This document shows positions 36,727 to 46,693 of a stretch of 64,000 nucleotides of DNA, one piece after another; position 1 is the first letter of the stretch; the number at the start of each line of letters is the position of its first letter. A program made the translations under genes and the position numbers. Location: the NCBI GenBank assembly GCA_013416445.1, contig JACCER010000001.1, forward strand, positions 372,001-436,000. Direction: 5' to 3'. This DNA is from Alcaligenaceae bacterium (GTDB lineage: Bacteria > Pseudomonadota > Gammaproteobacteria > Burkholderiales > Burkholderiaceae_B). A model generated the notes under the pieces. It was not told the origin of the DNA. It saw nothing but the letters and a program-made list of their open reading frames with translations, and searched no databases.

Positions 36727-37290
36727 TGACGTTGTCCGGGGTGGGTGAAGCTCAGTGCGGCACGGCGTGCTTGTTTCCGCGTCTGCCTCGTACAGCCGGG
36801 CGTCGGCCGAACTCGCTGCGCTCAAACAGCGGCCGACGACACCCCCCGGCTTCCCTTCGTCAGCACGCGGCGCACGCCTACCGCCGCACTGAGCTTCACC
36901 CACCCCAGACAACTGCGTAACAGAAAATTGACCGGCCTTACGGCCTGCATTACAGGTTTTACTGGCACAGCTGGTTGGTATTGAAGGGGCTGATTCAAAT
37001 ATCGCTGATGCAAAAAGTCGGGTGTGTCGGGGGCTGTGCAGGCGCCTTGCGCAAGCCGTTACGGTCAGCGCCATCGAGGGGGCAAGGCCGCGGCTGTCTG
37101 AGCCCGGCGGGGGTCGGACCACTGGTCCGACCGGGCGAGTTCCGCGGACGCCTCGATGGTGCTGACCGTAACGGGAACCCCGTCAGGGGCGCAGCGCGTG
37201 AAGCCGAAACAGGCCTCGACACACCCGGCTTTCGCAAGAACAAAAAAGCCGTACACAACACACACCCGACTTTCGCAAGAACGAAAATAC
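36632..37290. repeat. Composite inverted-repeat element, copy B
   Basis: Same order and orientation as copy A at 23257. Tandem units lead into hairpin 1 with 28-bp arms (36734-36761 and 36883-36910, one mismatch). Then comes a shortened linker and hairpin 2, whose outer arms (37016-37037 and 37209-37230) carry a few mismatches. The central palindrome is intact. The terminal motif CTTTCGCAAGAACGAAAA is present twice, at about 37229 and 37270, so this copy has an extra end. It fills most of the gap between the GST gene and the end of livF. Confidence 0.9.
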
Positions 37291-37334
37291 CACCCACAAC
37301 ACACGCCTGGCGGCGCTAATTCAACCTACGAGCC

Positions 37335-38036
37335 TCAGGCGCCCAGATACGCCTTGCGCACTTCATCATTGACCAGCAAATTGGCGCCGGTATCAGCCAG
37401 TACCACCTTGCCTGTTTCCAGCACATAACCCCGGTCAGCCACCTGCAAAGCCTTGTTGGCGTTCTGTTCGACCAAGAACACAGTTACGCCCTCTTCGCGT
37501 ATCGTCCTGATGATATCGAAAATTTGCGCAATGATAAGCGGCGCCAGGCCTAGCGTGGGTTCATCAAGCAGCAGCAATTTCGGCTTGGTCATAAGCGCTC
37601 GCCCTATGGCCAGCATTTGCTGCTCGCCCCCCGACATGGTACCCGCCCTCTGGCTTGCCCTTTCCTTCAGACGTGGAAACAAAGTATATATATGATCTAC
37701 GCCCTCTTCGATTTCCCGCGTATTCAGGAAAAACCCGCCCATCTTCAGGTTTTCAACCACCGTCAGGTCGGGAAACACACGCCGCCCTTCAGGTGAAATG
37801 GCTATGCCCCGACGCATGATGGTATGCGTTTCGGCTTGCGTGATATCTTCACCTTCAAAGAACACCGTTCCGCTGCGCGCGCGAGGCGAACCGCACACCG
37901 TCATGAGCAAGGTGGTTTTGCCTGCGCCATTCGCGCCGATAAGCGTAACGATTTCACCCTGATTGACTTCAACCGATACATCGTTGAGCGCCTGTATGGC
38001 GCCATAGTAAGTATGTACATTTTGGAGCTTGAGCAC
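37335..38036 (-). CDS. livF: Branched-chain amino acid ABC transporter ATPase LivF
   Basis: A 233-residue ATPase with Walker A GANGAGKTT at 34-42, the ABC signature MSGGEQQMLAIGRAL, Walker B LLLDEPTLGLAP, and the LivF-type ending (ADRGYVLETGKVVLADTGAN). It energises branched-chain amino acid uptake together with LivG. The start is GTG, immediately after the livG stop codon, with GGGGAAGAATAA as ribosome binding site, so the genes are tightly coupled. It is the last gene of the livK-HMGF run. Confidence 0.95.
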   Translation of the reverse strand: MLKLQNVHTYYGAIQALNDVSVEVNQGEIVTLIGANGAGKTTLLMTVCGSPRARSGTVFFEGEDITQAETHTIMRRGIAISPEGRRVFPDLTVVENLKMGGFFLNTREIEEGVDHIYTLFPRLKERASQRAGTMSGGEQQMLAIGRALMTKPKLLLLDEPTLGLAPLIIAQIFDIIRTIREEGVTVFLVEQNANKALQVADRGYVLETGKVVLADTGANLLVNDEVRKAYLGA

Positions 38037-38804
38037 TTATTCTTCCCCCAAGTAAGCTTTGATGACACGAGGGTCGACGCGCACTTCGGCAGGCAAACCG
38101 GTAGTAATCGGCTTGCCATGCTCCATGACCATAATACGATCCGATACGCCCATGACCAGGCTCATGTCGTGCTCGATCAGCAATACCGCCACACCGTACT
38201 CTTTGCGCAGCTGGTCTATTAATTGCTGGAGATCGCGCTTTTCTTGCGGGTTGAGACCCGCTGCAGGCTCATCGAGCATCAGCAGGCGCGGCTTGGTGAT
38301 CATGCAGCGGGCAATTTCAAGGCGGCGCTGGTGACCATAAGCCAGGTTTCCGGCTTCACGATTGGCATACTGCCGGATGCCCATGAAATCCAGCCACTCG
38401 CTGGCGCGCTTCAAGGCAGCTTCTTCTGATTTACGATATGAAGGCAGCTTCAGCAGCCCCGGCAACAAACGGGTCTGGATATGTGTATGCTGCGCCACCA
38501 GCAGGTTTTCAAGCACGGTAAGGCTCTTAAAAAGCCGCACGTTTTGAAAGGTGCGCACCAGGCCATGCTGGGCGACCTTATGACTGGGCAAGCCATTAAT
38601 GCTTTTGCCATCCATGGTGATAACGCCCGAAGACGGCTTGTAAAAGCCCCCTACGCAGTTGAACACCGTTGTCTTGCCGGCACCGTTGGGCCCGATAATG
38701 GCAAACACCTCGTCACGCCTGACTTCGAACTCGACTTGATCCACAGCCAGCAAGCCGCCAAACCGCATGGTAAGACCAGATACCTTGAGTAATGCCTGGC
38801 TCAT
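38037..38804 (-). CDS. livG: Branched-chain amino acid ABC transporter ATPase LivG
   Basis: A 255-residue ATPase: Walker [10 protein letters not shown] at 38-46, Walker [13 protein letters not shown], the H-loop in [20 protein letters not shown], and the extended LivG insertion between Walker A and the signature. The ABC signature is less standard ([14 protein letters not shown]), as is usual for LivG. ATG 38804 overlaps the livM stop (ATGA) and has GGAG upstream; the longer frame is a read-back into livM. Confidence 0.95.
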   Translation of the reverse strand: MSQALLKVSGLTMRFGGLLAVDQVEFEVRRDEVFAIIGPNGAGKTTVFNCVGGFYKPSSGVITMDGKSINGLPSHKVAQHGLVRTFQNVRLFKSLTVLENLLVAQHTHIQTRLLPGLLKLPSYRKSEEAALKRASEWLDFMGIRQYANREAGNLAYGHQRRLEIARCMITKPRLLMLDEPAAGLNPQEKRDLQQLIDQLRKEYGVAVLLIEHDMSLVMGVSDRIMVMEHGKPITTGLPAEVRVDPRVIKAYLGEE

Positions 38805-40030
38805 GCTTGCAGCTCCACTTGTGGACGCTTGACTGGCAGCAGCCCTTGCGGACGCCATATCATCATCAATACCATCACCAATCCAAAAATCAACATTCGA
38901 TACTCTGCGAATTCACGCGCAATTTCGGGCACGACAGTAAGTACGATAGCCGCCAGGATCACGCCTACCTGGGACCCCATGCCGCCAAGCACGACAATGG
39001 CCAGGATCAGGGCCGACTCCATGAAAGTGAAAGACTCGGGATTGACCAGCCCCTGGCGAGCGGCGAAAAATGCCCCGCCCAGGCCGGCAAACATCGCCCC
39101 CATGGTAAAAGCCGACAACTTGATGCTGGTGGGATTCAGGCCCAGCGAACGGCAGGCGATTTCATCTTCGCGCAAGGCTTCCCAGGCGCGCCCTATGGGC
39201 ATGCGTATAACCCGGTTCGACACAAACAGGGCGAACAAAGCCAGGCACAGAGCCATCAGGTAGAGATAAACAATGACGTCTTGATTGGAAAAGTTCCAGC
39301 CGACTAGTTCATGAAAGGTGGTCTGGCCTTCAGCGGCACGCCGGGCCATGGGAAAACCAAACACCGTAGGCTTGGGAATGCCGGAAATACCATCCGGGCC
39401 GCCCGTAAAGGAGTACAGATTGATAAGCAGCAGCCGTATGATTTCACCAAAACCCAGGGTGACAATGGCCAGGTAGTCGCCACGCAGGCGCAACACGGGA
39501 AAACCCAGAAGAAAACCGAACAGCGCCGACATGGCCCCGGCCAGTGGCAGCGCTTCCCAGAAGCCCCAGCCCGCCCAATGATAGAGCAAGGCATAGGTAT
39601 AGGCGCCCACGGCATAAAAGCCCACAAAACCCAGATCCAGCAAGCCGGCAAAACCCACAACGATATTCAAGCCCAGACCCAGCATGATGTAGATCAGGAC
39701 TAGCGTGGCAATATCAACGTGCGCGCGTCCGGTGAAAAACGGAAATATGACAGCAATGGCCACCAGCAGGAATATCAGCCCGCGCCTGGCGGAATCGGAG
39801 AGCGTCGGTAAAGCCCGCGCGGCGCCTTTCTTGGCAAAAAGGCGCGCCAGGAAGGGGCGCACCAGCGCCTGGAACACAAACACAATGGCCATGCCGGCGA
39901 CGATCATGCCCCATTCGGGTTTCAAGTGAGTCTGCATACCGACCCGCACTATCTGCAAACCAAAAATAGGAGCAATAATGACGCCCGCCATAAAGGCGGC
40001 GATCAGCGCATTTTTTACGTGATTACCCAT
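38801..40030 (-). CDS. livM: Branched-chain amino acid ABC transporter permease LivM
   Basis: A 409-residue inner membrane permease with about ten hydrophobic segments. The N-terminal extension (three helices, ending near [16 protein letters not shown]) precedes the conserved LivM core: [20 protein letters not shown] and [19 protein letters not shown]. The EAA-like cytoplasmic loop is [21 protein letters not shown] 40030 shares one base with the livH stop; GTG one codon earlier is also possible. Confidence 0.94.
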   Translation of the reverse strand: MGNHVKNALIAAFMAGVIIAPIFGLQIVRVGMQTHLKPEWGMIVAGMAIVFVFQALVRPFLARLFAKKGAARALPTLSDSARRGLIFLLVAIAVIFPFFTGRAHVDIATLVLIYIMLGLGLNIVVGFAGLLDLGFVGFYAVGAYTYALLYHWAGWGFWEALPLAGAMSALFGFLLGFPVLRLRGDYLAIVTLGFGEIIRLLLINLYSFTGGPDGISGIPKPTVFGFPMARRAAEGQTTFHELVGWNFSNQDVIVYLYLMALCLALFALFVSNRVIRMPIGRAWEALREDEIACRSLGLNPTSIKLSAFTMGAMFAGLGGAFFAARQGLVNPESFTFMESALILAIVVLGGMGSQVGVILAAIVLTVVPEIAREFAEYRMLIFGLVMVLMMIWRPQGLLPVKRPQVELQA

Positions 40031-40956
40031 CACACTTTTTCCACTTCGGGTTTACCCAGCAGGCCGGTGGGGCGGAACAGCAAAATAAATACCAATAGGC
40101 CGAAGGCGACAATGTCTTTATATTGCGACGAGATATAAGCAGCTGCAAAGGTTTCTGCCAGCCCCAGCAAAACCCCGCCGAGCATCGCACCCGGTATGCT
40201 GCCGATACCGCCCAGCACCGCTGCGGTAAACGCCTTGATGCCGGCCAGAAAACCGATAAAAGGATTCAGTTTGCCAATGGCCAGGGCAATAAGCACACCG
40301 CCTACCGCCGCCAGCATGGCGCCGATGATGAAAGTGAATGAAATGATGCGGTTGGTGTCTATGCCCAGCAGGTTGGCCATGCGCAGATCTTGCGAACAAG
40401 CCCTGGAAGCGCGGCCCAAGCGGGAATACTTGATGAACAAAGTCAACGCAATCATGAGCAACACCGTAACCACGATGATCATGATGCGTGAATACGGCGC
40501 GGTAATGACGAAATCACTGCCCAACTGAAACTGCACTGAACCAGTGACCAGCGCTGGCACTGCCATATCGCGCGCGCCTTGGCCGATGGCGACCCAGTTC
40601 TGTAAAAAGATAGACATGCCAATAGCTGAAATCAGCGGCACCAGGCGTGGCCCGCCGCGCAAAGGTGCATAGGCGACCTTTTCGGTGGCATAACCGTATA
40701 CACCAGTAACAAGCACAGCCACGATCAGCATCAGCAATATGATGACAGGCAAAGGCAAGCCGCTGTTGACCCCAATAGCCGATAAGGTCACCAGGCCTAC
40801 ATAGGCGCCGATCATGTAGATTTCACCGTGCGCGAAGTTGATCATGCCGATGATGCCATAGACCATGGTGTAGCCAATGGCGATAAGCGCGTAAATAGCG
40901 CCCAGCGACAAGCCATTGAATAGCTGTTGCGTAAGTTGGGGTATGAGGTCAGACAT
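40028..40956 (-). CDS. livH: Branched-chain amino acid ABC transporter permease LivH
   Basis: Inner membrane permease of 308 residues with about eight helices. It has the typical N-terminus [35 protein letters not shown], and the loop [20 protein letters not shown] that contacts the ATPases. It forms the channel with LivM. The start at 40956 gives the family N-terminus; the Shine-Dalgarno is weak. A terminator-like hairpin lies between this gene and livK upstream, so permease expression probably depends on read-through. The listed end includes the stop at 40030-40032, which overlaps livM. Confidence 0.93.
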
Positions 40957-41007
40957 AAAGCAAGATTTCCGGTGCGTCAGCCTGGCAGGTAAGCGCAAGC
41001 TGGCCGA

Positions 41008-41046
41008 ATAAGAAAAGAAATGCTCCAGCCCACGAAGGCTGGAGCA
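41008..41046 (-). terminator. Hairpin with T-rich tail between livK and livH
   Basis: TGCTCCAGCC (41021-41030), six bases, GGCTGGAGCA (41037-41046): a perfect 10-bp stem starting 13 bases after the livK stop. On the livK strand it is followed by TTTCTTTTCTTATT. It fits an intrinsic terminator that lets only some transcripts continue into livHMGF, making binding protein in excess of permease. Confidence 0.75.
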
Positions 41047-41059
41047 TACTGTATTGCAA

Positions 41060-42181
41060 TTAGAACTTCAGTTGCTCCATGTTGCCGGCTTTATCCCACT
41101 TGAATACGGCGAATTCAAATTCTTTCAGGTCGCCTTTGGCATCGTATTCGACTTTACCAATGGCGGTATTGAAAGCGTTGGCATGCATGTAGTCGGCGAC
41201 CTTGGCAGGGTCGGTGCCGACGGCATTGATGCTGTCAGCCAGAATTTGCACGGCGGCGTAAGCGGTGAGCGTAAAGGCGCCATCGGGACTGCGCTTGGCG
41301 TTCTTGAAGTTTTCAAGCACTTTTTCGTTGCCTGGCAACTTGGTGAAGTCGGATGGCAGCGTGACCAGCAAGCCTTCAATGGCAGGGCCGGCAATAGCGA
41401 CGAGGTCTTTGTTGGCAACGCCTTCAGGCCCCATGAACTGGGTAGCCAACCCCTGCTCGCGAGCCTGGCGCAACAGCAGGCCAAGTTCAGCATGATAGCC
41501 GCCGAAATAGATCAGGTCGGGCTTGAGCGACTTGAGCTTGGTGATGACAGCCGAGTAGTCGCTGTCGCCCACGTTGATGCCTTCGAAAATGCTGATATCG
41601 ACCTTGTCTTTGAGCAGGTTATCGCGAACCTGCGATGCCACGCCCGAGCCATAGGTTTGCTTGTCGTGCAGGATGGCCACGGTTTTGGGCTTGACCTGCT
41701 TGACAATATAGCCTGCGGCAAAAGGCCCTTGCTGGTCGTCGCGGCCTATGGTGCGGAAGAAGTAATGCGGCTTGATGGTGTCAGTGACCAAAGGCGAAGT
41801 GGCCCCTGGGGTGATGGCTACGATGCCTTCTTGTTCGTACACATTGACAGCGGGAACCGTGGTGCCCGAGCAGGCATGGGCTACGGCGAATTTCGCACCC
41901 GAGTTGATGACCCGGTTGGCGGCAGGCACGGCCTGCTTGGGCTCACAGCCGTCGTCTATCAGCAGGCCTTCCAGCTTCTGGCCTTTGACACCGCCAGCGG
42001 CGTTGATGGCTTCGATGGCGGTTAGCGCGCCGGCCTGGATTTGATCGCCATATTGGGTGGCGGGGCCGGTCATGGGTTGAGGAATACCGATTTTAATGTT
42101 GCCGGCCGCGTACACGCTGCCGGCAAACGCCATGGCACTGATTGCCACTACTAAGGGCGATACTTTTTTCAAAAACTTCAT
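41060..42181 (-). CDS. livK: Branched-chain amino acid-binding protein LivK/LivJ
   Basis: A 373-residue periplasmic binding protein with a signal peptide (MKFLKKVSPLVVAISAMAFA to VYAA) and the type I fold. It shows QPMTGPATQYGDQIQAGALTA, the conserved disulfide pair (DDGCEPKQA with AHACSGTT), FRTIGRDDQQGPFAAGYI and EGINVGDSDYSAVITKLK. It captures Leu/Ile/Val or similar amino acids for LivHMGF encoded downstream. GGAG precedes the start. A paralogue lies at 48921. Confidence 0.94.
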   Translation of the reverse strand: MKFLKKVSPLVVAISAMAFAGSVYAAGNIKIGIPQPMTGPATQYGDQIQAGALTAIEAINAAGGVKGQKLEGLLIDDGCEPKQAVPAANRVINSGAKFAVAHACSGTTVPAVNVYEQEGIVAITPGATSPLVTDTIKPHYFFRTIGRDDQQGPFAAGYIVKQVKPKTVAILHDKQTYGSGVASQVRDNLLKDKVDISIFEGINVGDSDYSAVITKLKSLKPDLIYFGGYHAELGLLLRQAREQGLATQFMGPEGVANKDLVAIAGPAIEGLLVTLPSDFTKLPGNEKVLENFKNAKRSPDGAFTLTAYAAVQILADSINAVGTDPAKVADYMHANAFNTAIGKVEYDAKGDLKEFEFAVFKWDKAGNMEQLKF

Positions 42182-42333
42182 GCCTACAGATCTCCGGTTT
42201 AGTCCGCCGCAACCAGATTCAAGAATGTTTACGCTTTGTTGCGACGCACCATGTTTTTATCTTCCGCCTTGAACGGCTAGCGTATTCTGACGACTAGCCT
42301 GGCCGCTGTCACTACGGATAAGCCCTTACAAGC

Positions 42334-43167
42334 TTATTGCGATGACTCGTTCGAGAGCTCGGCTGCGCGATCTGCGGCGGCCTGCATGGCTGACTGCACA
42401 ATGGATGAAAACTGCCGCTCTTGGAACACCGCCAGCGCGGCGGCGGTGGTGCCGCCTTTTGACGTAACCCTTTCGCGCAGGACAGCCAGGCTTTCGTGCG
42501 ACAACGCCGCCAGCTCGGTTGCGCCGGTCAGGGTAGCCAGGGCCAGGCTGCGCGCCTGCTCTGGGGCCAGCCCCTGCTTGACGCCGCCAGCTATCAGGGA
42601 TTCAAGAAACAAAAACACATAGGCCGGGCCACTGCCCGACAGCGAGGTGACGATGTCGATTTCGTGGTCGCTGTCAACCCAGACTACCTCGCCGACCGCC
42701 CGCATAAGCTGCTGGGCCACCGTTTTATCGTCTTCCGAGACCCCGGGCCCGGCCATGAGGCCGCTGGCGCCGGCGCCAATCAGCGCGGGCGTGTTGGGCA
42801 TGCAACGAATCAGGCGCGTCCAGGGCTGCTGAGGAGTACCCAGCCATAGCCCCAGCGTGGTGCTGGATATGCCAGCCGCGATGCTGATGACTAGTGTGTC
42901 GTCCTGCAAGTAAGGACGGCAGTTTTGCACGGCCTCTTTCATGTACTGAGGTTTGACGGCGAAAATCCAGATGCGGCGACGGGCCAGCGTATCGTCGGGC
43001 GCCGGGGCAACCGTTGTGCCCTGCTGCTTCCAGTGCCCGAGCACATCGGGATTGACATCGACGACATGCACATCGTGCGCGCCACAACGCTTGCCGATCA
43101 GGCCGGCGCCCAGGGCGGTAGCCATATTGCCCCCGCCAATAAATGCGATAGTGAGTTCTTTAGTCAT
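42334..43167 (-). CDS. proC: Pyrroline-5-carboxylate reductase
   Basis: A 277-residue enzyme for the last step of proline synthesis. It has the Rossmann motif AFIGGGNMATALGAGLIGK at the N-terminus, VKPQYMKEAV, and the substrate/dimerisation signature VTSLSGSGPAYVFLFLESLI followed by LRERVTSKGGTTAAALAVF. It stands alone between livK and ugpB. The 152 bases between it and livK hold the livK promoter; no clear terminator was seen. Confidence 0.96.
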   Translation of the reverse strand: MTKELTIAFIGGGNMATALGAGLIGKRCGAHDVHVVDVNPDVLGHWKQQGTTVAPAPDDTLARRRIWIFAVKPQYMKEAVQNCRPYLQDDTLVISIAAGISSTTLGLWLGTPQQPWTRLIRCMPNTPALIGAGASGLMAGPGVSEDDKTVAQQLMRAVGEVVWVDSDHEIDIVTSLSGSGPAYVFLFLESLIAGGVKQGLAPEQARSLALATLTGATELAALSHESLAVLRERVTSKGGTTAAALAVFQERQFSSIVQSAMQAAADRAAELSNESSQ

Positions 43168-43334
43168 AAGGTCGGTATTGTACGATTTCTGGAGCGAAGC
43201 TGCGGGTATATTTGAATTGACCCACGAGCTCGATTGTCGTTACAGTCACGCCAATATAATAAACATGTTTTAGACTACGCTACATGCTTGGCCCACCATG
43301 TTGAGCAGGCCGGGCAGTCTCAGGAGAAGCAATC

Positions 43335-44642
43335 ATGCGAGCCAAGTTTTTTGCATTATCCCTTGCCGGTGCCATTGCCAGCATGGGCGCCGCCAACGCC
43401 GCCACCGAAATCAACTTCTGGCATTCCATGGAAGGCGCTTTGGGTGACCGCGTCAATACGCTGGTGGGCGAATTCAACAAAAGCCAGTCCGACTACATCG
43501 TCAATGCCATCTACAAAGGCACTTACGGCGAATCCATGAACGCAGGCATTGCCGCCTTCCGCGCCGGCAACGCCCCCGACATTCTGCAGGTATTCGAAGT
43601 GGGCACCGCCACCATGATGTACGCCAAAGGCGCCATCCAGCCCGTAGAAGAAATGTCGGAAAAAGTCGGCGACCCAATCGATCACAAGGACTTCCTGGGC
43701 GCAGTCGCCAGCTATTACTCGTCTCCTGAAGGCAAGCTGGTATCCATGCCCTTCAATAGTTCCACCCCTGTTTTCTACTACAACAAAGATGCCTTCAAAA
43801 AAGCCGGCCTCGACCCTGAAAGCCCGCCAAGAACCTGGGAGGAAGTCGCTGAGGCCGGTAAAAAGCTGCGTGCCGCAGGGCAGGAATGCGGTTACACCAC
43901 CTCCTGGCCGGCCTGGATTCAGCTGGAAACCTTCGCCGCCTGGCACAACACGCCTTATGCCTCGAAAGATAATGGCTTTGGAGGCCTCGATGCCCGCCTG
44001 GAAGTCACCGCTCCCTTGTTCGTCAAGCACATGACCTTCCTGGCCAATATGGCCAAAACCGGCACCTTCACCTACGGTGGGCGGGGCGATGCGCCCAACT
44101 CGCTGTTCACCACCGGCAAATGCGGCATGTTCACTGGCTCCAGCGGCAACCGCGCGAACATCATCAAGACCGGCCAGTTTGCATTTGGCACATCCACCCT
44201 GCCCTATTATTCCGACGTCAAGGGCGCACCCCAGAACTCCATCATTGGCGGCGCATCGTTGTGGGTCTTCGCCAAGAAATCCCCCGAAATCTACAAAGGC
44301 GTGACCAAGTTCTTCAAATTCATTTCCAGCCCGGAAAAAGCCGCTGAATGGCACCAAAACACAGGCTACGTGCCAGTCACCAAGGCGGGTTACGAACTTA
44401 CCCAGAAGTCGGGTTTCTATGCCAAGAACCCGGGGTCCGACGTAGCAGTCAAGCAGCTTGACGCCACCACTACCGAAAACTCACGCGGCATACGCCTGGG
44501 CTACCTGCCGCAAATCCGCGAGATCGAAGACGGCGAAATGGAGAAAATCTTCGCGGGTTCAGTTACCCCCGAAGCGGGTCTGGCCAACATGGTCAAACGC
44601 GGCAACGAACTTCTTGAGCGTTTCGAAAAAAGCGTCAAGTAA
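43335..44642 (+). CDS. ugpB: sn-Glycerol-3-phosphate-binding protein UgpB
   Basis: A 435-residue periplasmic binding protein with a signal peptide ending ANAA, then ATEINFWHSMEGALGDRVNT and NAIYKGTYGESMNAGIAAFR, which are UgpB hallmarks. FNSSTPVFYYNKDAFKKAGL and GYVPVTKAGYELT follow. It binds glycerol 3-phosphate or glycerophosphodiesters. AGGAGAAG precedes the start. A strong hairpin lies between ugpB and ugpA. No pho box was identified by eye. Confidence 0.95.
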   Translation: MRAKFFALSLAGAIASMGAANAATEINFWHSMEGALGDRVNTLVGEFNKSQSDYIVNAIYKGTYGESMNAGIAAFRAGNAPDILQVFEVGTATMMYAKGAIQPVEEMSEKVGDPIDHKDFLGAVASYYSSPEGKLVSMPFNSSTPVFYYNKDAFKKAGLDPESPPRTWEEVAEAGKKLRAAGQECGYTTSWPAWIQLETFAAWHNTPYASKDNGFGGLDARLEVTAPLFVKHMTFLANMAKTGTFTYGGRGDAPNSLFTTGKCGMFTGSSGNRANIIKTGQFAFGTSTLPYYSDVKGAPQNSIIGGASLWVFAKKSPEIYKGVTKFFKFISSPEKAAEWHQNTGYVPVTKAGYELTQKSGFYAKNPGSDVAVKQLDATTTENSRGIRLGYLPQIREIEDGEMEKIFAGSVTPEAGLANMVKRGNELLERFEKSVK

Positions 44643-44682
44643 GCGCTGCTGATTGACTTGCTCTAAAATCGCTACCGTAAGC

Positions 44683-44718
44683 AGGCGCCCCATCAGGCGG
44701 GCGCCTCTTGCGGTTTTT
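44683..44718 (+). terminator. Hairpin with T tract between ugpB and ugpA
   Basis: AGGCGCCC (44683-44690), an eight-base loop, GGGCGCCT (44699-44706), then CTTGCGGTTTTT. An 8-bp all-GC-rich stem with a T run fits an intrinsic terminator. As at livK-livH, it would let binding protein exceed permease. Confidence 0.75.
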
Positions 44719-44812
44719 GCATTATGCGACAATAGCGTCCTTTTTTCTTAACCACGCTCTCTTGGGCCCAGCGCATCACAGCCCTCAACAGCAATTAAAG
44801 ACTGATTCCACC

Positions 44813-45694
44813 ATGGAAAAACGCGTTGTTTTTAGCCATAAAACGCTGCCGTATCTGCTGCTGGCGCCACAATTGCTTATTACGATTGTATTTTTCTTCC
44901 TGCCCGCCGGCCAGGCGCTGTGGCAGTCTTTTCGCCTTGAAGACCCATTTGGCTTGTCTTCCCAGTTTGTCGGGCTAAGCAACTTCGTCGAATTGTTCGC
45001 CAACGAAGACTATATGAACTCATTCAAGGTTACCGCCGTATTTTCCGTGCTGGTAGCTGTGCTGGGGCTGAGCATCTCGCTGGTGCTGGCCGTTATCGCC
45101 AATCGCGTCGTGCGCGCAGCCGGCATCTACAAAACCTTGCTGATCTGGCCTTATGCCGTGGCAACCGCGGTAGCCGGCGTCTTGTGGTTATTCTTGTTTT
45201 CGCCTTCGGTGGGCGTGCTGGCGGTTTACCTGACCCAGGCCGGCTTTAGCTGGAATCCCCGCCTCAACGGCAACGACGCCATGATACTAGTGGTGCTGGC
45301 TTCGGTCTGGAAGCAAATTTCCTACAATTTCCTGTTTTTCCTGGCCGGCTTGCAATCGATACCTCGCTCGCTGATAGAAGCGGCCGCCATCGACGGCGCC
45401 AGCCCCATGCGCCGCTTCTGGAGCATCGTTTTCCCTTTACTTTCCCCGACCACTTTCTTCTTGCTGGTCGTTAACGTTATCTATGCCTTTTTCGACACCT
45501 TTGCCGTCATCGACATCATGACCCAGGGCGGGCCGGGCACCAGCACGTCGATTCTGGTCTACAAAGTCTATAACGCTGGCTTCAAGGGACTGGATCTTGG
45601 CTCCTCGGCAGCACAATCTGTCATTCTCATGGTCATTGTCGTGCTGCTCACCGTAGTACAGTTCCGTTACGTCGACCGCAAGGTCAATTACTAA
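44813..45694 (+). CDS. ugpA: Glycerol-3-phosphate ABC transporter permease UgpA
   Basis: A 293-residue inner membrane permease with six helices. It starts [20 protein letters not shown] and carries the EAA loop [27 protein letters not shown] that docks on UgpC. ATG 44813 gives the family N-terminus; the longer frame from 44708 runs back through the hairpin and is rejected. The Shine-Dalgarno is weak. ugpE follows after 31 bases. Confidence 0.93.
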   Translation: MEKRVVFSHKTLPYLLLAPQLLITIVFFFLPAGQALWQSFRLEDPFGLSSQFVGLSNFVELFANEDYMNSFKVTAVFSVLVAVLGLSISLVLAVIANRVVRAAGIYKTLLIWPYAVATAVAGVLWLFLFSPSVGVLAVYLTQAGFSWNPRLNGNDAMILVVLASVWKQISYNFLFFLAGLQSIPRSLIEAAAIDGASPMRRFWSIVFPLLSPTTFFLLVVNVIYAFFDTFAVIDIMTQGGPGTSTSILVYKVYNAGFKGLDLGSSAAQSVILMVIVVLLTVVQFRYVDRKVNY

Positions 45695-45725
45695 GGCATC
45701 CCTCGCGCATCTGCCAAGGCCACAC

Positions 45726-46568
45726 ATGATAGAACGTCGTCCCTACCTGGATATTCTTTCCCATATCATCCTGATACTCGGCGTGGCAGTGATCGCCTTT
45801 CCGCTCTACATTACAGTGATCGCATCCACGCAAACCGCCCAAGAAGTCGCGCAAGCCCCAATGTCGTTGCTGCCCGGCAGCCATTTCCTGGAAAACTACA
45901 GTGCCGTGCTGTTCGGCACCGGAGGCAATACGCCGCCCGTGGCCCGCATGATGTGGGTCAGCACGGTCATGGCGCTGGTCATAGCCATAGGCAAGATTGG
46001 CATTTCCATGCTGTCGGCCTTTGCCGTTGTTTATTTTCGCTTTCGTTTCCGGATGTTCTTTTTCTGGATGATCTTCGTCACCCTGATGCTGCCCGTCGAA
46101 GTACGTATCGCACCTACTTATCAGGTAGTGGCCGATCTGGGCATGCTCAACAGCTACGCTGGCCTGACCTTACCGCTTATCGCGTCGGCGACAGCCACTT
46201 TTTTATTCCGGCAGTTCTTCCTGACGGTACCTGACGAACTTATCGAAGCTGCCCGCATAGACGGCGCCGGCCCCTTGCGGTTCTTCAAAGACATATTGCT
46301 GCCCTTGTCGCGCACCACCATTGCCGCACTGTTTGTCATTCAGTTCATTTACGGCTGGAATCAGTATCTGTGGCCGCTGATCATTACTACCCAAGAAAAC
46401 ATGTACCCAGTCGTCATCGGCATCAAGCGCATGATTGCCGGCGGCGATAGCGTCACCGAATGGAACCTGGTCATGGCCACCGCCCTGCTGGCCATGGCGC
46501 CACCCGCCGCCGTGGTTATTTTCATGCAAAGATGGTTTGTAAAAGGCCTGATCGACGCCGAAAAATAA
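45726..46568 (+). CDS. ugpE: Glycerol-3-phosphate ABC transporter permease UgpE
   Basis: A 280-residue inner membrane permease, partner of UgpA. It has six helices, the UgpE-type N-terminus ([20 protein letters not shown]), and the EAA loop [25 protein letters not shown]. It ends [15 protein letters not shown], the typical C-terminus of this family. It sits between ugpA and ugpC on the same strand. Confidence 0.95.
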   Translation: MIERRPYLDILSHIILILGVAVIAFPLYITVIASTQTAQEVAQAPMSLLPGSHFLENYSAVLFGTGGNTPPVARMMWVSTVMALVIAIGKIGISMLSAFAVVYFRFRFRMFFFWMIFVTLMLPVEVRIAPTYQVVADLGMLNSYAGLTLPLIASATATFLFRQFFLTVPDELIEAARIDGAGPLRFFKDILLPLSRTTIAALFVIQFIYGWNQYLWPLIITTQENMYPVVIGIKRMIAGGDSVTEWNLVMATALLAMAPPAAVVIFMQRWFVKGLIDAEK

Positions 46569-46693
46569 ACCGCGCCCACTTTCACACAATATTTATTCCA
46601 TACAGACGCAAGGCAAGCCCACAAAATACGCGCTTGATATGGAATGGAATCGAATCTTGCCCCGCCCTGCATAGCAATTTTGGAATCAAGCAC

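Noticed and set aside
41054-42025. Plus-strand 323-residue frame opposite livK
   Set aside because: A shadow of the GC-rich coding strand; livK has a signal peptide, ribosome binding site and conserved motifs.
43356-44357. Minus-strand 333-residue frame opposite ugpB
   Set aside because: A shadow; ugpB motifs and operon context are clear.
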